DNA from: Okapia johnstoni
Lineage: Eukaryota > Chordata > Mammalia > Artiodactyla > Giraffidae
DNA: 64,000 bases
Reading direction: 5' to 3'
Assembly: GCA_024291935.2 (NCBI GenBank)
Contig: JAGTYA010000026.1
Location: forward strand, 2,343,501-2,407,500
In this document: positions 22,663 through 33,838 of the stretch, one piece after another
How positions within the stretch are numbered: position 1 is the first letter of the stretch
Layout of the letters: every line of letters begins with the position of its first letter
Notes under the pieces: model-generated
Database searches by the model: none
What the model saw: only the letters and a program-made list of their open reading frames with translations
Told to the model about the DNA's origin: nothing
Position numbers and translations under genes: made by a program

Positions 22663-23609
22663 CGTTAGCGTCGGGCACTGGAGTATTGAAGTGAACCTGA
22701 GCCCGCGCAGACTTAGAAAACTCCAGTGAACCTGAGGATGGCGGGCACTGGTTTGGTGGCCGGGGAGGTTGTGTTGGATGCGCTGCCTTATTTTGATCAG
22801 GGTTATGAAGCTCCTGGTGTTCGCGAAGCGGCTGCGGCGTTGGTGGAGGAGGAAACTCGCAGATATCGACCTACGAAGAACTATCTAAGCTACCTGATGG
22901 CCCCGGATTATTCTGCTTTTGAGACAGACATAATGAGAAATGAATTTTAAAGACTAGCTGCTCGACAACCAATCGACTTGCTCAGTAGGAAACGATACGA
23001 ACCTCCAGCCCCTTCCTCAGGTCAGAAAAATGACATCACTGCATGGCAAGAGTGCGTAAACAATTCTGTGGCGCAGTTAGAGCATGAAGCAGTTCGAATT
23101 GAGAATCTGGAACTAATGTCCCAGCATGGATGCAATGCCTGGAAAGTGTATAATGAAAATCTAGTTCATACGATTGAGCACACACAGAAAGAGCTTCAGA
23201 AGTTCAGGAAACATATTCAAGACTTAAAATGGCAACGAAAGAACATGGAACTCACAGCTGGATCTAAATTAAGAGAAATGGAATCAACCTGGGTTCCCCG
23301 GTCAGGAAACGTTACGCGATAGAAAGGACTATTGTACAGTTAGAAAAGGAGCTCTTTCAAATGAATCAGCAACACGGAGAGGCAAACAAAGAAAACATAC
23401 GGCAGGGCTTCTGCAATGGACTGGCTTGGTGGGTGGAGTGGAAGGTACCTCGGGCTTTCACAGAAAATCAAGCATCTTAACTATGAAGAACATCAGCATC
23501 TTTTGGAAACCATCAGTGGTTGTATGTTTAGAAACCATAAAATGTGGGTTGTTGTATTCTATTTGTACATTTTAGCAAAATAAAAAACTTCAACATGAAA
23601 AAAGAAAAT
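22663..23609 (+). pseudogene. BCAS2 (SPF27) processed pseudogene
   Basis: An intronless copy of BCAS2, a subunit of the Prp19 spliceosome complex. The ATG is at 22738. The reading starts [20 protein letters not shown] and continues through [18 protein letters not shown] and [16 protein letters not shown], near-identical in pattern to the parent. It is disabled three ways: a Glu-to-stop change at 22948-22950 (NEF* where the parent reads NEFER), a one-base deletion after TGGGTT near 23293, and loss of the terminal stop (TGC at 23412-23414). The span 22738-23414 is 677 nt, one less than 226 codons, consistent with that deletion. It keeps a 3'UTR, an AATAAA (23579-23584) and an A-rich end. AGCTTCCA flanks it at 22655-22662 and 23610-23617 as target-site duplication. 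Confidence 0.95.
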
Positions 23610-23893
23610 AGCTTCCAACTGCCAACACCAACCTCCCACTTCATCCCTCCACACTCCCCCTACCCCTTGAGACCCAGTCTGGTCTGCATTGAATCAGTCA
23701 TTCTTTAAAAAAAGAAAAAAAATCCAAGTGTATAATACTTCACAATGTTCTTAGTTTCTCTTACAGAGCAAACTGAAATAGCCGTATGTACACATCCCTC
23801 CCCTCCCTTCTGACCCTCCCTCCCACACACCCTATCCCCCCCCTCTAACTAGTCACAGAGCACCCAACTGAGCTCCCTGTGCTACAGGCAGCT

Positions 23894-24105
23894 TTTTTTT
23901 TTTTCTAATGTATTAATTTTTTTGGCTGTGCTGGGCCTTAACTGCAGTGATCTTTGATCTTCGTTCTGGTGTGCAGGATCTTTTAGTTGTGGCGTGAGAA
24001 GTCTTCAGTTGCAGCATGTGGGATCTAGTTCTCTGACCAGGAATTGAACCCCAGCCACCTACATTGGCAGCACAGTGTTAGCCAGAGGATCACTAGGGAG
24101 GTCCC
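23894..24105 (-). mobile_element. CHR-type tRNA SINE
   Basis: T-rich start, GGCTGTGCTGGGCCTTAACT, then AGGAATTGAACCCCAGCCAC and CACTAGGGAGGTCCC. It is inserted in the reverse L1. Confidence 0.88.
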
Positions 24106-24534
24106 TTCCTGTGCTATACAGCAGTTTACCACTAGCTAGCTATTTTACACATGGTAGCATGTCAATCCCAATCACCCAGTTCGTCCTACGTTCCCCCATC
24201 CCACGAGTCCACGTCAGTTCTTTACATCTGCATCTCTGTTCCTGCCCTGCAAATACATTCATCTGCACTGTTTTTTCTCGATTCCATGTATATGTGTTAA
24301 TATGCAATGTTTGTTTTTCTCTTTCTCACTTCAGAACTGGGAAAGAAACTCAGATCCCACTCATCCAGGATACTGCCTATAGCCACAACCTTGGGCCAAA
24401 AAACAGTTTGCTGGGCCGTCTCTGCAGGTCTACCTAAGGTGTTGTCAGCAACCAATCTGTTTTTTAATATTCTGCAACCATATCTGTACTGCATGGTATG
24501 GAAGGCAGCCATGAGTTTAGAAACATCTCTCCAC

Positions 24535-24660
24535 GGGGCTACCTTGGTGGTCCGGTGCTTAAGACTCCACGCTTCCACTGCAGACTGTAGGTTCAATCCC
24601 TGCTGGGGGAACTAAGGTCCCACATGCTATGCCACATAGCCCAAAAAAAAATCCCACAAA
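24535..24660 (+). mobile_element. CHR-type tRNA SINE
   Basis: ACCTTGGTGGTCCGGTGCTT, then AGGTTCAATCCCTGCTGGGG and an A-rich tail. Confidence 0.85.
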
Positions 24661-25239
24661 ACATAGAAACGTCCCTCCCTGGGCCCCCCCCCTCCCCGAG
24701 GAGCCTTTCCCGATTTGCTGGACGTTCGTGTCTCCACCTCATGTCCTTTCTTCAACTCCAGTAAACCCCAAAAGATCTTCCAGTTAGTTTTTGGAAACCA
24801 ATGTCAGACTGCACAGGTTCTTACTGATGGCTGTGAAAAAAAAAAGAAAAGGGAGAGATGGTTTGTACTCTTGGAACACGAGCGTATCCAGTGCCTCTGC
24901 CCCGGGAGTGCACTCCTGGAGGCGTTTCCACCTGCGCCAAGGGCTGGGCGCTGGGCTGCACACCACAGCCCGTGACCTGGGAGGCCCTGTGCCAGCTCAG
25001 ATGGTCCTGAAGAAGGGGCCAAGCCAAGAGGCCAGGAGGCCACCTGGCTACAACCTGCCGAGTCTCCTTACATGTCCGTTGCTCATTCATTACTGGAGCC
25101 GGTGAGCTTGGGAGAAGGAACTAAGGAAACTCAGGCAAGTCAGAAGCCTTGTGGATGCAGCATACGCGGGCATCTGCCCTGCCCTGTTCTCTCCTGTGCC
25201 ACCCAGAGACGTGCTATGAGGTGCTTGGGATGGGTGGGC

Positions 25240-25330
25240 CTCCTGGTGTGAGTGCTGGACCAGGTTAGGTGGTGAGATCTTGGGCAAGTTTTGTAGCTTC
25301 TCTGAGCTTTGGGTGGTCATGTTTTAAATC
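25240..25330 (+). mobile_element. MIR-like SINE fragment
   Basis: Contains TCTTGGGCAAGTTTTGTAGC followed by TTCTCTGAGC, the conserved MIR core in diverged form. Confidence 0.55.
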
Positions 25331-25511
25331 TGTTTAATGGCATAGTCTCCCAGGGCTGTTAGAATAAGATTATGAAAAGCACCCGGCTCGATACATCCTG
25401 ACCCTCGAGGACTCCTGTGCCAGTGAACACACAGCAACCCAGCCAACAGGGGCCTGCTCGTCTAGGGTTAGGTAACAATTCCTATCACGACTCCTGTTTT
25501 TTCTTAAAAGC

Positions 25512-25712
25512 AAGAGTGTAGGGACTTCCCAAGTGGTCCAATAGTTGGGACTTCTTAATGCAGGGGGTGCAGGTTTGACATCTGATCAGGAACTAAGATC
25601 CCACATACCTTGTGGCCAAAAAATCAAAAAACATAAAACAGAAGTAATATTGTAACAAATTCAACAAAGACTTTAGAAATGGTCCACATTAAAAACAATC
25701 TTAAAAAAAATA
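25512..25712 (+). mobile_element. CHR-type tRNA SINE with long A-rich tail
   Basis: Starts GGGACTTCCCAAGTGGTCCA. The 3' part CAACAAAGACTTTAGAAATG followed by GTCCACAT is the typical end of the longer CHR subtype. It accounts for the C-terminal half of a minus-strand open frame here. Confidence 0.85.
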
Positions 25713-27379
25713 TAATACCATAAAACCAACATTCCACCTTTCCTGACGAACCCCACAAAATTTCTATTTGACGAATAAGTGTTGCTCTAATGTCACTGGT
25801 GAATGTGACAAAGTGGATCTTCAGACCACAGCAAAGTTCCCTAAGCTTCTCCTTTCTCAAACAGAAAGACATTAGGCACTGGCATTCATGTCGAACAAGG
25901 AAGATTTAAGCCTAAAAAAATACATGAAAAACTTCATCCACAAATACAAAAAGAACCTATCAATAAATAAACAACAACAACCACCGAAAAATCAAATGAA
26001 GAATTTTTCCACAACAGGAAACGCCGTTCAAAAACTGTCCTTGTCCCACTGCTGCAGAGAGAGCAGAATGACATCGTTCTGGGAGCAGAAATCTGTGGGG
26101 CCTCTTAAAGGAACTCTACAGAAGCAGAACCAAAATTTGGTTGCTTGGGGGACCCGCGGCATGGGGGCCGCTGGGCTTCCATGGACGTGAGAAGAGCCGG
26201 GAGCCGGCCTGTGAGGAGCCCGCCCCAACCCCCAAGGGCAGCAGAGCTCACGGCCCGCGGTGTCCTCTGGGCTACGCTCCCCCAGGACACACGCCGGGTG
26301 TGGGGGCGACCCTGTGCGGTCAGCGCTGCTCTGCTCGGGCGGGCAGGGGTCCCAGCTGCTCCCAATGGCTTCATGACTTCCCCAGACCCAGGCCCTGCCC
26401 TGCCCGCCCGTCCCTGGAGGCACCGGCTCTCGGGATCCTACAGTGGGGAGCACAGGGGTCCACAGGCATGCACGGTGGACAAATACTAATGACGGCTCCA
26501 CAAAGCTTCCTACTTCAGGGAAATCGGCTTGGACGGGGCTCCAGACTGACGAACCGACCACCTGTCTGAAGGAGACCCCGCGAGAGAGGGCTCCAAATAC
26601 GTGGTTCTCTCGGGACCAGGCAGGCACTCGCTTTAACGTCGAGCCACCTGGGCCTGAGGCCCGGAGCCTGACCCCGTGTTTAAACCTCAGCTCTGCCTCT
26701 GCCTAAGGCGGGCAGGGACTCAGCCCCGTCGCATGGCTGGAAGAGCAGGGCACGCACAGGTGCCCTCTTACAGCACAGCCCCGGGGGGACACCCGGGGAG
26801 CGGCCTGCCCACCCTGACCCTCCCAGTGTCCCGCACGGACACCGGCAGGGAGTCCCAGCTTCTGCATTTTATTTGTCTCAGGCCGGCTCCCTGAGACGGT
26901 GCGTCAGGGCGCCCGACGCACGGACTCCAGTGTCAGAGGCCCCCAAGCCGTGGGGGCGCGGCCTCTCCTCTCAGGCGCCCTTCCCCTCAATGCCCACCCT
27001 CGCCCAGCCTGAGAGCTCCTCATCTCGCCCTCGAGCTCCGCCCCGGGGCCACGGGGCGGGTGTCTGCTCATCTGGCAAACCCTCTTCAGGTGTCCCCAGG
27101 CTGGGACCCCACGGAGGATGGGAACACTCCCTTCCCGCTGAACACGACTGACGCGGCCATCCCAGGACAATGCACCCCCTTCACGGGATCAAGCCCCTGC
27201 CCCCGCCCCTGCAGCCCCTTCTCCAGGTGCCACGTCCTGCTCTGCTGACCCCTCAGGAGGCTGCAGAGTGCAGCGCCAGGGGGTTGAGCTTCCTCAGTCC
27301 TGCTGTTTCCCACCCATGGGGCCCGGGATACACCCTGGGCCTTGGCCCCCCCGGGCCCACGTCCGCTCAGACAGCAGGT

Positions 27380-27760
27380 CGTGCTGGGGACCATAAAGGG
27401 TTGAATGTGTCCCCTGCCCAGAGGTGCAGAAGTCATCCCAGGACCCAGGACCATGACCGTATTTGGAAACTGCGTCCTCCTCCCTGACAGAGTCCAGCGG
27501 GGATCACTAGGGTTGGGCCCTCACCCCACAGGACTGGACTCCCCATAAAGAGGGGAAACCGGACAGGGCCTGACACAGGAGAAGGTCTCTGAGGATGAAG
27601 ACGGAGATGGGGTGCTTCTCCAGCCAAGGCACCTTGCAGACTCCAGGGACCACCAGGAGCGGGGAGAGGCTGCCCAAATTTCTGCCTACAGCCCTCGGCA
27701 GGACCGGACCCCGCCCACAACTTGATCTAGGACTTCCAGCCTCCAGGACCGTGCTGTTGT
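27380..27760 (+). mobile_element. Ancient LTR/MaLR-like dispersed repeat
   Basis: Blocks such as GACCGTATTTGGAAACTG, TTGGGCCCTCACCCCACAGG and GGACTTCCAGCCTCCAGGAC match a dispersed mammalian repeat also present at 32590-32945, 44790-45185 and 59450-59745. It is noncoding. Its class assignment (MaLR-type LTR) is from memory and uncertain. Confidence 0.5.
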
Positions 27761-27796
27761 TGTTTAGTCACTAACTCATCTCTGGCTCTCTGCGAC

Positions 27797-30700
27797 CATA
27801 TCAGTTCAGTTCAGTTCAGTGCAGGCGCTCAGTCATGTCCAGTTCTTTGCGACCCCATGGACTGCAGCACGCCAGGCCTCCCTGTCCATCACCAACTCCC
27901 AGAGTTTACTCAAACTCATGTCCATTGATTTAGTCATGCCATCCAACCATCTCATCCTCTGTTGTCCCCTTCTCCTCCCGCCTTCAATCTTTCTCAGCAT
28001 CAGGGTCTTTTCAAATAATTCAGTTCTTCGCAATCAGGTGGCCAAAGTATTGGAGTTTCAGCTTAAGCATCAGTCCTTCCAACAAACACTCAGGACTGAT
28101 CTCCTTGAGGATGGACTGGTTGGATCCCCTTGCAGTCCAAGGGACTCTCGAGAGTCTTCTCCAACACCACAGTTCCAAAGCATCAATTATTCAGTGTTCA
28201 GCTTTCCTTATATTCCAACTGTCACATCCATACATGATCACTGGAAAAACCATAGCTTTGACTAGACAGACCCTTGTTGACAAAGTAATGTCTCTGCTTT
28301 TTAATACAGTGTCTAGGTTGGTCATTAACTTTTCTTCCAAGGAGCAAGTGTCTTTTAATTTCATGGCTGTAGTCATCATCTGCAGTGAGTTTGGAGCCCC
28401 CAAAAATAAAGTCTGTCACGGTTTCCATTGTTTCCCCATCTATTTGCCATGAAGTGATGGGACCAGATGCCATGATCTTAGTTTTCTCAATGTTGAGTTT
28501 TAAGCCAACTTTTTCACTCTCCTCTTTCACTTTCATCAAGAGGCTCTTAAGTTCTTCTTTGCTTTCTGCCATAAGGGTGGGGTCATCTGCATATCTGAAT
28601 TACTGATATTTCTCCCGGCAATCTTGATTCCAGCTTGTGCTTCATCCAGCCCAGCATTTCTCATGATGTACCCCGCATATAAGTCAAATAAGCAGGGTGA
28701 CAATATACAGCCTTGACATACTCCTTTCCCAATTTGGAACCAGTCTGTTGTTCCATGTCCAGTTCTAACTGTTGCTTCCTGACCTACATATAGGTTTCTC
28801 CAGAGGCAGGTCGGGTGGTCTGGTATTCCCATCTCTTTCAGAATTTTCCACAGTTTATTGTGATCCACACAATCAAAGGCTTTGGCATAGTCAATAAAGC
28901 AGAAATAGATGTTTTTTTGAAATTCTCTTGCTTTTTCGAGGATCCAGCAGATGTTGGCAATTTGATCTCTGGTTCCTCTGCCTTTCCTAAATCCAGCTTT
29001 AACATCTGGAAGTTCACGGTTCATGTATTGCTGAAGCCGGGCTTGGAGAATTTTGAGCATTACTTTACTAGTGTGTGAGATGAGTGCAACTGTACCGCAG
29101 TTTGAGCATTCTTTGGCATTGCCTTTCTTTGGGATTGGAATGAAAACTGAACTTTTCCAGTCCTGTGCTAATGCTGAGTTTTCCAAATTTGCTAACATAT
29201 TGAGTGCAGCACTTTCACAGCATCATCTTTTAGGATTTGAAATAGCTCAACTGGAATTCCATCACCTCCACTAGCTTTGTTCGTAGTGATGCTTCCTAAG
29301 GCCCACTGGACTTCACATTCCAGGATGTCTGGCTCTAGGTGAGTGATCACACCGTCGTGATTATCTGGGTCATGAAGATCTTTTTTGTATAGTTCTTCTG
29401 TGTATTCTTGCCACCTCTTCTTAATATCCTCTGCTTCTGTTAGGTCCCTACCATTTCTGTCCTTTATCAAGCCCATCTTTGCATGGAAAGTTCCCTTGGT
29501 ATCTCTAATTTTCTTGAAGAGATCTCTAGTCTTTCCCATTCTGTTGTTTTCCTCTATTTCTTTGCACTGATCGCTGAGGAAGGCTTTCTTATCTCTCCTT
29601 GCTGTTCTTTGGAACTCTGCATTCAGATGGGAATATCTTTCCTTTTCTCCTTTGTCTTTTATTTCTCTTCTTTTCCCAGCTATTTGTAAGGCCTCCTCAG
29701 ACAGCCATTTTGCCTTTCTGCATTTCTTTTTCTCGGGATGGTCTTGATCCCTGGTTCCTGTACAATGTCATGAACCTCCGTCCATAGTTCATCAGGCACT
29801 CTGTCTATCAGATCTAATCCCTTGAATCTATTTGTCACTTCCACTGTATAATCGTAAGGGATTTGATTTAGTTCATACCCGAACGGTCTAGTGGTTTTCC
29901 CCACTTTCTTCAATTTCAGTCTGAATTTGGCAATAAGGAGTTCATGATCTGAGCCACAGTCAGCTCCCGGTCTTGTTTTTGCTGACTGTATAGAGCGTCT
30001 CCATCTTTGGCTGCAAAGAAAATAATCAAATAGATTTTGGTGTTAGCCATCTTGTGATGTCCCTGCATAGAGTCCTCTCTTGTGTTGTTGGAAGAGGGTG
30101 TTTGCTATGACCAGTGCGTTCTCCTGGCAGAGCTGTACTAGCCTTTGCCCTGCTTCATTCTGTACTCCAAGGCCAAATTTGCCTGTTACTCCAGGTATTT
30201 CTTGACTTCCTACTTTTGCATTCTAGTCTCCTATAATGAAAAGGACAGCTTTTTTGGGTGAGGTCGTGTAGGTCTTCATAGAACCGTTCAACTTCAGCTT
30301 CTTCAGCGTTACTGGTTGGGGCATAGACTTGGATTGCCGTGATAGTGAATGGTTTGCCTTGGAAATGAACAGAGATCATTCTGTTGTTTTTGAGATTGCA
30401 TCCAAGTACTGCATTTCGGACTCTTTTGTTGACCGTGATGGCTACTCCATTTCTTCTAAGGGACTCCTGCCCACAGTAGTAGATACAATGGTCATCTGAG
30501 TTAAACTCACCCGTTCCAGTCCATCTTAGTTCGCTGATTCCTAGACTGTCAACGATCAGTCAGTCTTGCCATCTCCTGTTTGACCACTTCTAATTTGCTG
30601 TGATTCATGGACCTAACATTCCAGGTTCCTGTACAATATGACTCTTTACAGCATCGGACCTTGCTTCCATCACCAGTCACATGCACAACTGGGTGGTGTT

Positions 30701-30960
30701 GCTGCTTTGGCTCCATCTCTTCATTCTTTCTGGAGTTATTTCTCCACTGATCTCCAGTAGCATAGTGGGCACCTACCGACCTGGGGAGATCATCTTTCAG
30801 TGTCCTCTCTTTTTGCCTTTTTGTACTGTTCATGGGGCTCTCAAGGCAAGAATGCTAAAGTGGTTTGCCATTCACTTCTCCAGGGGACCACGTTTTGTCA
30901 GAACTCTCCACTGTGACCCGTCCGTCTTGGGTGGCCCTACAGGGCATGGCTCATGGTTTC
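27797..30960 (-). mobile_element. Near-full-length BovB (RTE) LINE
   Basis: About 3.16 kb, close to the usual BovB length, in reverse orientation. The 3' end is the TTCAGTTCAGTTCAGT motif near 27800. The 5' side near 30830-30600 encodes the start of the APE endonuclease (TGTWNVRSMN). The reverse transcriptase is readable in broken pieces: FIDYAKAFD near 28880 and [11 protein letters not shown] near 28700. Further blocks of the protein are spread over several frames, so frameshifts and stops make it inactive. Confidence 0.93.
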
Positions 30961-30984
30961 ATTGAGTTAGACCAGGCTGTGTTC

Positions 30985-31965
30985 CCTCCCTGTTATTTGA
31001 CCTGAGGCCATGGACTGCAGCAAAACAGGCTTCCCTGTCCTTCACTAACACCTGGAGTTTGCTCAAACTCATGTCCATTGAGTCGGTGATGCCATCCAAC
31101 CATCTCGTCCTCTGTCGACCCCTTCTCCTCCCGCCCTCAATCTTTCCCAGGATCAAGGTCTTTTCTAATGAGTCAGCTCATCACATCAGGTGGCCAAGGT
31201 ATTAGAGTTTCAGCTTCAGCATCAGTCCTTACAATGAATATTCAAGGTTGATCTCCTTTAGAATTGACTGGTTGGATCTCCTTGCTGTCCAAGGGACCCT
31301 GAAGAGTCTTATCCAGCACCACAGTTCGAAAGCATCAATTCTTCCATACTCTGTCTTCTTTTTACGGTCCAACTCTCTTATCTGTGCATAACAACTGGAA
31401 GAAACATAGCTTTTACTAGATGAACCTTTGCTGGCAAAGTGATGTCTCTGCTTTTTAATATGCTGTCTCGGTTTGCTTTTCTTCCAAGGAGCAGGTGTCT
31501 TGTAATCTCATGGCTGCTGCCACTGTCCACAGTGATTTTGGAGCCCAGGAAAATAAAGCCTGTCACTGTTTCCATTGTTTCCCCATCTATTTGCCATGAA
31601 GTGATGGGACCATGATCTTAGTTTTCTGAAAGTTGAGCTTTAAGCCAACTTTTTCACTCTCCTCTCTCACCCTCATCAAGAGGCTTTTTAGTTCCCCTTC
31701 ACTTTCTGCCATTAGAGTGGTATCATCTGCATATCTAAAGTTGTTAATATTTGTCCCCGCACTCTTGATTTCAGCTTGTGACTCAGCATTTCGCATGATG
31801 TTAAGATAACTTCTGTGTTAAGATGCACAGAAGTTAAATAAGCAGAGTAACACTGTAGAGTCTTCACGTGCGTCTTCCCCAATTTTGAAACAGTTCGTTG
31901 CTCCTCGTCCGGCTCTAACTGCTGCTTGTTGCCCTGCACACAGGTTTCTCAGGAGGCAGGTCAGG
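30985..31965 (-). mobile_element. BovB LINE 3' fragment
   Basis: A second reverse BovB copy, abutting the 5' end of the first. It is 5'-truncated and more degraded. [19 protein letters not shown] is readable near 31680-31735, and the 3' part contains [11 protein letters not shown] near 31120. It ends within the RT domain near 31965. Confidence 0.9.
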
Positions 31966-32589
31966 CAGCACCATGAGACACTACAATCCCTGTTAGAACA
32001 CCCTCTCCCTGCCCGGGTGTGGCCAGTTCCAGCAGCCCAGGAGACTGAGGTGGGGACTCTGCAGGAGCCCCACACACAGGCCTGCCGCAGCGAGCACTCC
32101 ACCCACGGCGGGGCCCTGGTTCACACTCACCGGACAGTCTGCACACCTACTCCTGGCCGTGGACGGACGTGGACGGCTCTGCCTGGCCCGGTGGTCCTTG
32201 GGGCCTCGAGAGTTCAGGTCCGCTCTCCTGGCCCCCCTGGCCAATCCCTGCTAGACTGCCGTTGGCCTCCTGCAGCGGTTCAGCACTTCCAGGGCCCTTG
32301 GGGGCCAGCAGGGCTGAGTTCTCCACCGGCTGTAGGGCGATGTCCTTACCCTGGGCTTGCAGGCCCTTCTCAGGGTCTCTGGACTGGCTGGTTCCTGGGG
32401 ACTAAAGGATAAAGACATTCCTTCTGGTGACAGAAGCCTGCAGGCCAAGCCCTTCTCAAGCCACTTTAGGGAACAAATGCCAACTGTCTGACAGGTAAGC
32501 GAGCAGGTGCAGTTTTAGAAAGGAACACTCCCGGGGGCCAGGCTCCTCTCTGCCACCAACTTCTGGGGGTCCCAGGTCAACCTGTGAGG

Positions 32590-32945
32590 GGCTGGATGGT
32601 GGTCCCCAAAGATACATTCACATCCTCACCCCTAGAACTTGTGAGAGGGCCTATGTAGAAATAGCATCTGTGCAGCCAAGGTTCCACCGCATAAGATTGG
32701 GACCTATATTCCAAGGCCAGTGTCCTTACAAGGAGAGACTCAGAGACACACACTCACAGCAGGAGAGGCTGGGGGAAGATGGCCGGAAGTAGAGCGATCA
32801 CCCATCAACCGAGGAGCGCCAAGCATGTCTGGCCCCCACTAGGGGCAGCAAGGGAGGACCCTCCCCCAGAGCACCCAGGGGACCACCCTGCCAACCCGTG
32901 ATTTCAGATTTCTGGCCTCTAGAACTGTGGGAACAGTAAGTGCCA
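32590..32945 (+). mobile_element. Ancient LTR/MaLR-like dispersed repeat
   Basis: GCTGGATGGTGGTCCCCAAA, then CCAGTGTCCTTACAAGGAGA and TCTGGCCTCTAGAACTGTGG follow the same order as the copies near 27.4 kb and 44.8 kb. Confidence 0.55.
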
Positions 32946-33193
32946 CATGTTTTAAGCCCCCCTCTATCGAGATCTGTCTGCAGGCCCAGGCACCCGCAGG
33001 ACGCCCCCTGTCCCCTTTGCTTCAGCAGAATTCAAGTCTTCCAGAACAGATGTTCCAGGGCCCAGATTAGGTGGGTGCAGACCACCGCACAGGCCAGGGG
33101 TAGACGCAGGTGGGGAGGCCTGGGGCTGCCCCACCCACCCTGGGATGTCTCCTGGGGGTCCCCTGGACAAATCCCGGGGCGATACTTACAGGG

Positions 33194-33219
33194 CCACTTA
33201 GCTCATCCCGATTTCCTGC
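33194..33219 (-). CDS. Candidate TNFRSF terminal exon or microexon (26 nt)
   Basis: It has a strong acceptor (TTTTTGATCTGCAG|GAA) and a strong donor (CCCT|GTAAGTATC). Joined directly to exon 6 it gives EIGMS and a stop, hence a short-tailed receptor of about 192 residues. Joined through the 31-nt microexon it stays open as (R)NRDELSGP and would need further exons. Transcript evidence is required to choose. Confidence 0.35.
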
Positions 33220-33325
33220 AGATCAAAAAGGAGGGAGAAATGATAACAAATCACTTTAACTATCACAGTGACATCTGTGAGAGAGAGGAAGTCCTTTAAA
33301 TTTATAATAAAGAAAGTGCACTTAC

Positions 33326-33356
33326 GTTTACAGTTAAAAAAAACCGACTGGAACAC
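33326..33356 (-). CDS. Candidate TNFRSF microexon (31 nt)
   Basis: The acceptor GCACAG|GTG is followed by 31 nt and the strong donor AAAC|GTAAGTG. If spliced after exon 6 (phase 0) it encodes VFQSVFFNCK plus one base. It is supported only by splice-site strength and phase compatibility with the candidate exon at 33194-33219. No homology was recognised. Confidence 0.3.
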
Positions 33357-33731
33357 CTGTGCAGCTGGGAGAACAGGAGGGGCACTTACTCGGTAAGCCT
33401 CCCCAGCACGCAGAGCTCCCTGCCCCGGGGCCCCCCGGCTGCGGCAGCACCAGCGTCTCCCTGCTTCCAGGCCCAGGGTGCCCGGAACACCCTGTGTCCA
33501 GTAGCTGACCTGGGATTCTGGCCTCCAGCCCTGCGTGTCGGGAGGCACACAGCTGGTGGCTCTGAGCTCACACACACGTGAGGCCCCAAGTTAGAATGTG
33601 AACGGATGTGTATTTTATACGAGAGGCTCCTGCTCGGTAACACCAACCCCAGACCCCTTCTCTGAGCTCCTGATGCTCTTGTTGACCTAGCTTCCTCCAC
33701 GTCAACACGACTCTGACCAACCTCTTCTTAC

Positions 33732-33838
33732 ATAGCAGTCAGCAACCAAGCAAAAGACAGCAATGCTGAGGATGGCAATGAGGACGCAGACGATGAGTAA
33801 CCAAGTGTGCGTGTAGGTCCATGACGACCCCGGGTTTC
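33732..33838 (-). CDS. TNFRSF exon 6, stalk and transmembrane segment
   Basis: This 107-nt exon has the acceptor CTTCCAG|GA and the donor TAT|GTAAGA, phase 1 to 0. A short polar stalk ([12 protein letters not shown]) is followed by about 21 hydrophobic residues beginning [10 protein letters not shown]. Just after the membrane come ADCY, an end common to membrane exons. If the donor is not used, the frame stops ten codons later (TGA). Confidence 0.85.

Larger units (their letters stand above)
22505..24330 (-). mobile_element. L1 3' end, split by a BCAS2 retrocopy and a CHR SINE
   Basis: Reverse-oriented L1 3'UTR sequence at 22505-22662, 23610-23893 and 24106-24330. It is recognisable by blocks such as TCCTCTGTTCTATACAATAG and CCCTGTGCTACAGGCAGC. 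The BCAS2 retrocopy (22663-23609) and a CHR SINE (23894-24105) were inserted later. Confidence 0.8.
24331..27380. other. Intergenic DNA between the CARS1 promoter and the BovB cluster
   Basis: Contains CHR SINEs at 24535-24660 and 25512-25712 and a MIR-like stretch near 25240-25330. An AT-rich unassigned stretch (25713-26130) is followed by GC-rich unique DNA (26130-27380). No exon with credible homology was recognised, though a distal TNFRSF exon could be hidden here. Confidence 0.6.
31966..33325. other. Unassigned DNA beyond the TNFRSF membrane exon
   Basis: Mostly unique GC-rich sequence. It holds an ancient dispersed repeat (32590-32945) and a candidate 26-nt exon (33194-33219) with strong splice sites. 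Open frames here show no recognisable death domain. Confidence 0.55.

Noticed and set aside
24297..24596. 99-codon minus-strand frame
   Set aside because: Overlaps a CHR SINE and L1 3' sequence. Reading is repeat-derived.
25624..25872. 82-codon minus-strand frame with a protein-like N-terminal half, considered as a distal TNFRSF exon
   Set aside because: The C-terminal half is the tail of a CHR SINE, and the N-terminal half has no recognised homology or clear splice sites. Left unassigned.
28536..29198. 220-codon reverse-transcriptase-like protein as a host gene
   Set aside because: Part of the BovB LINE at 27797-30960, with frames broken on both sides.
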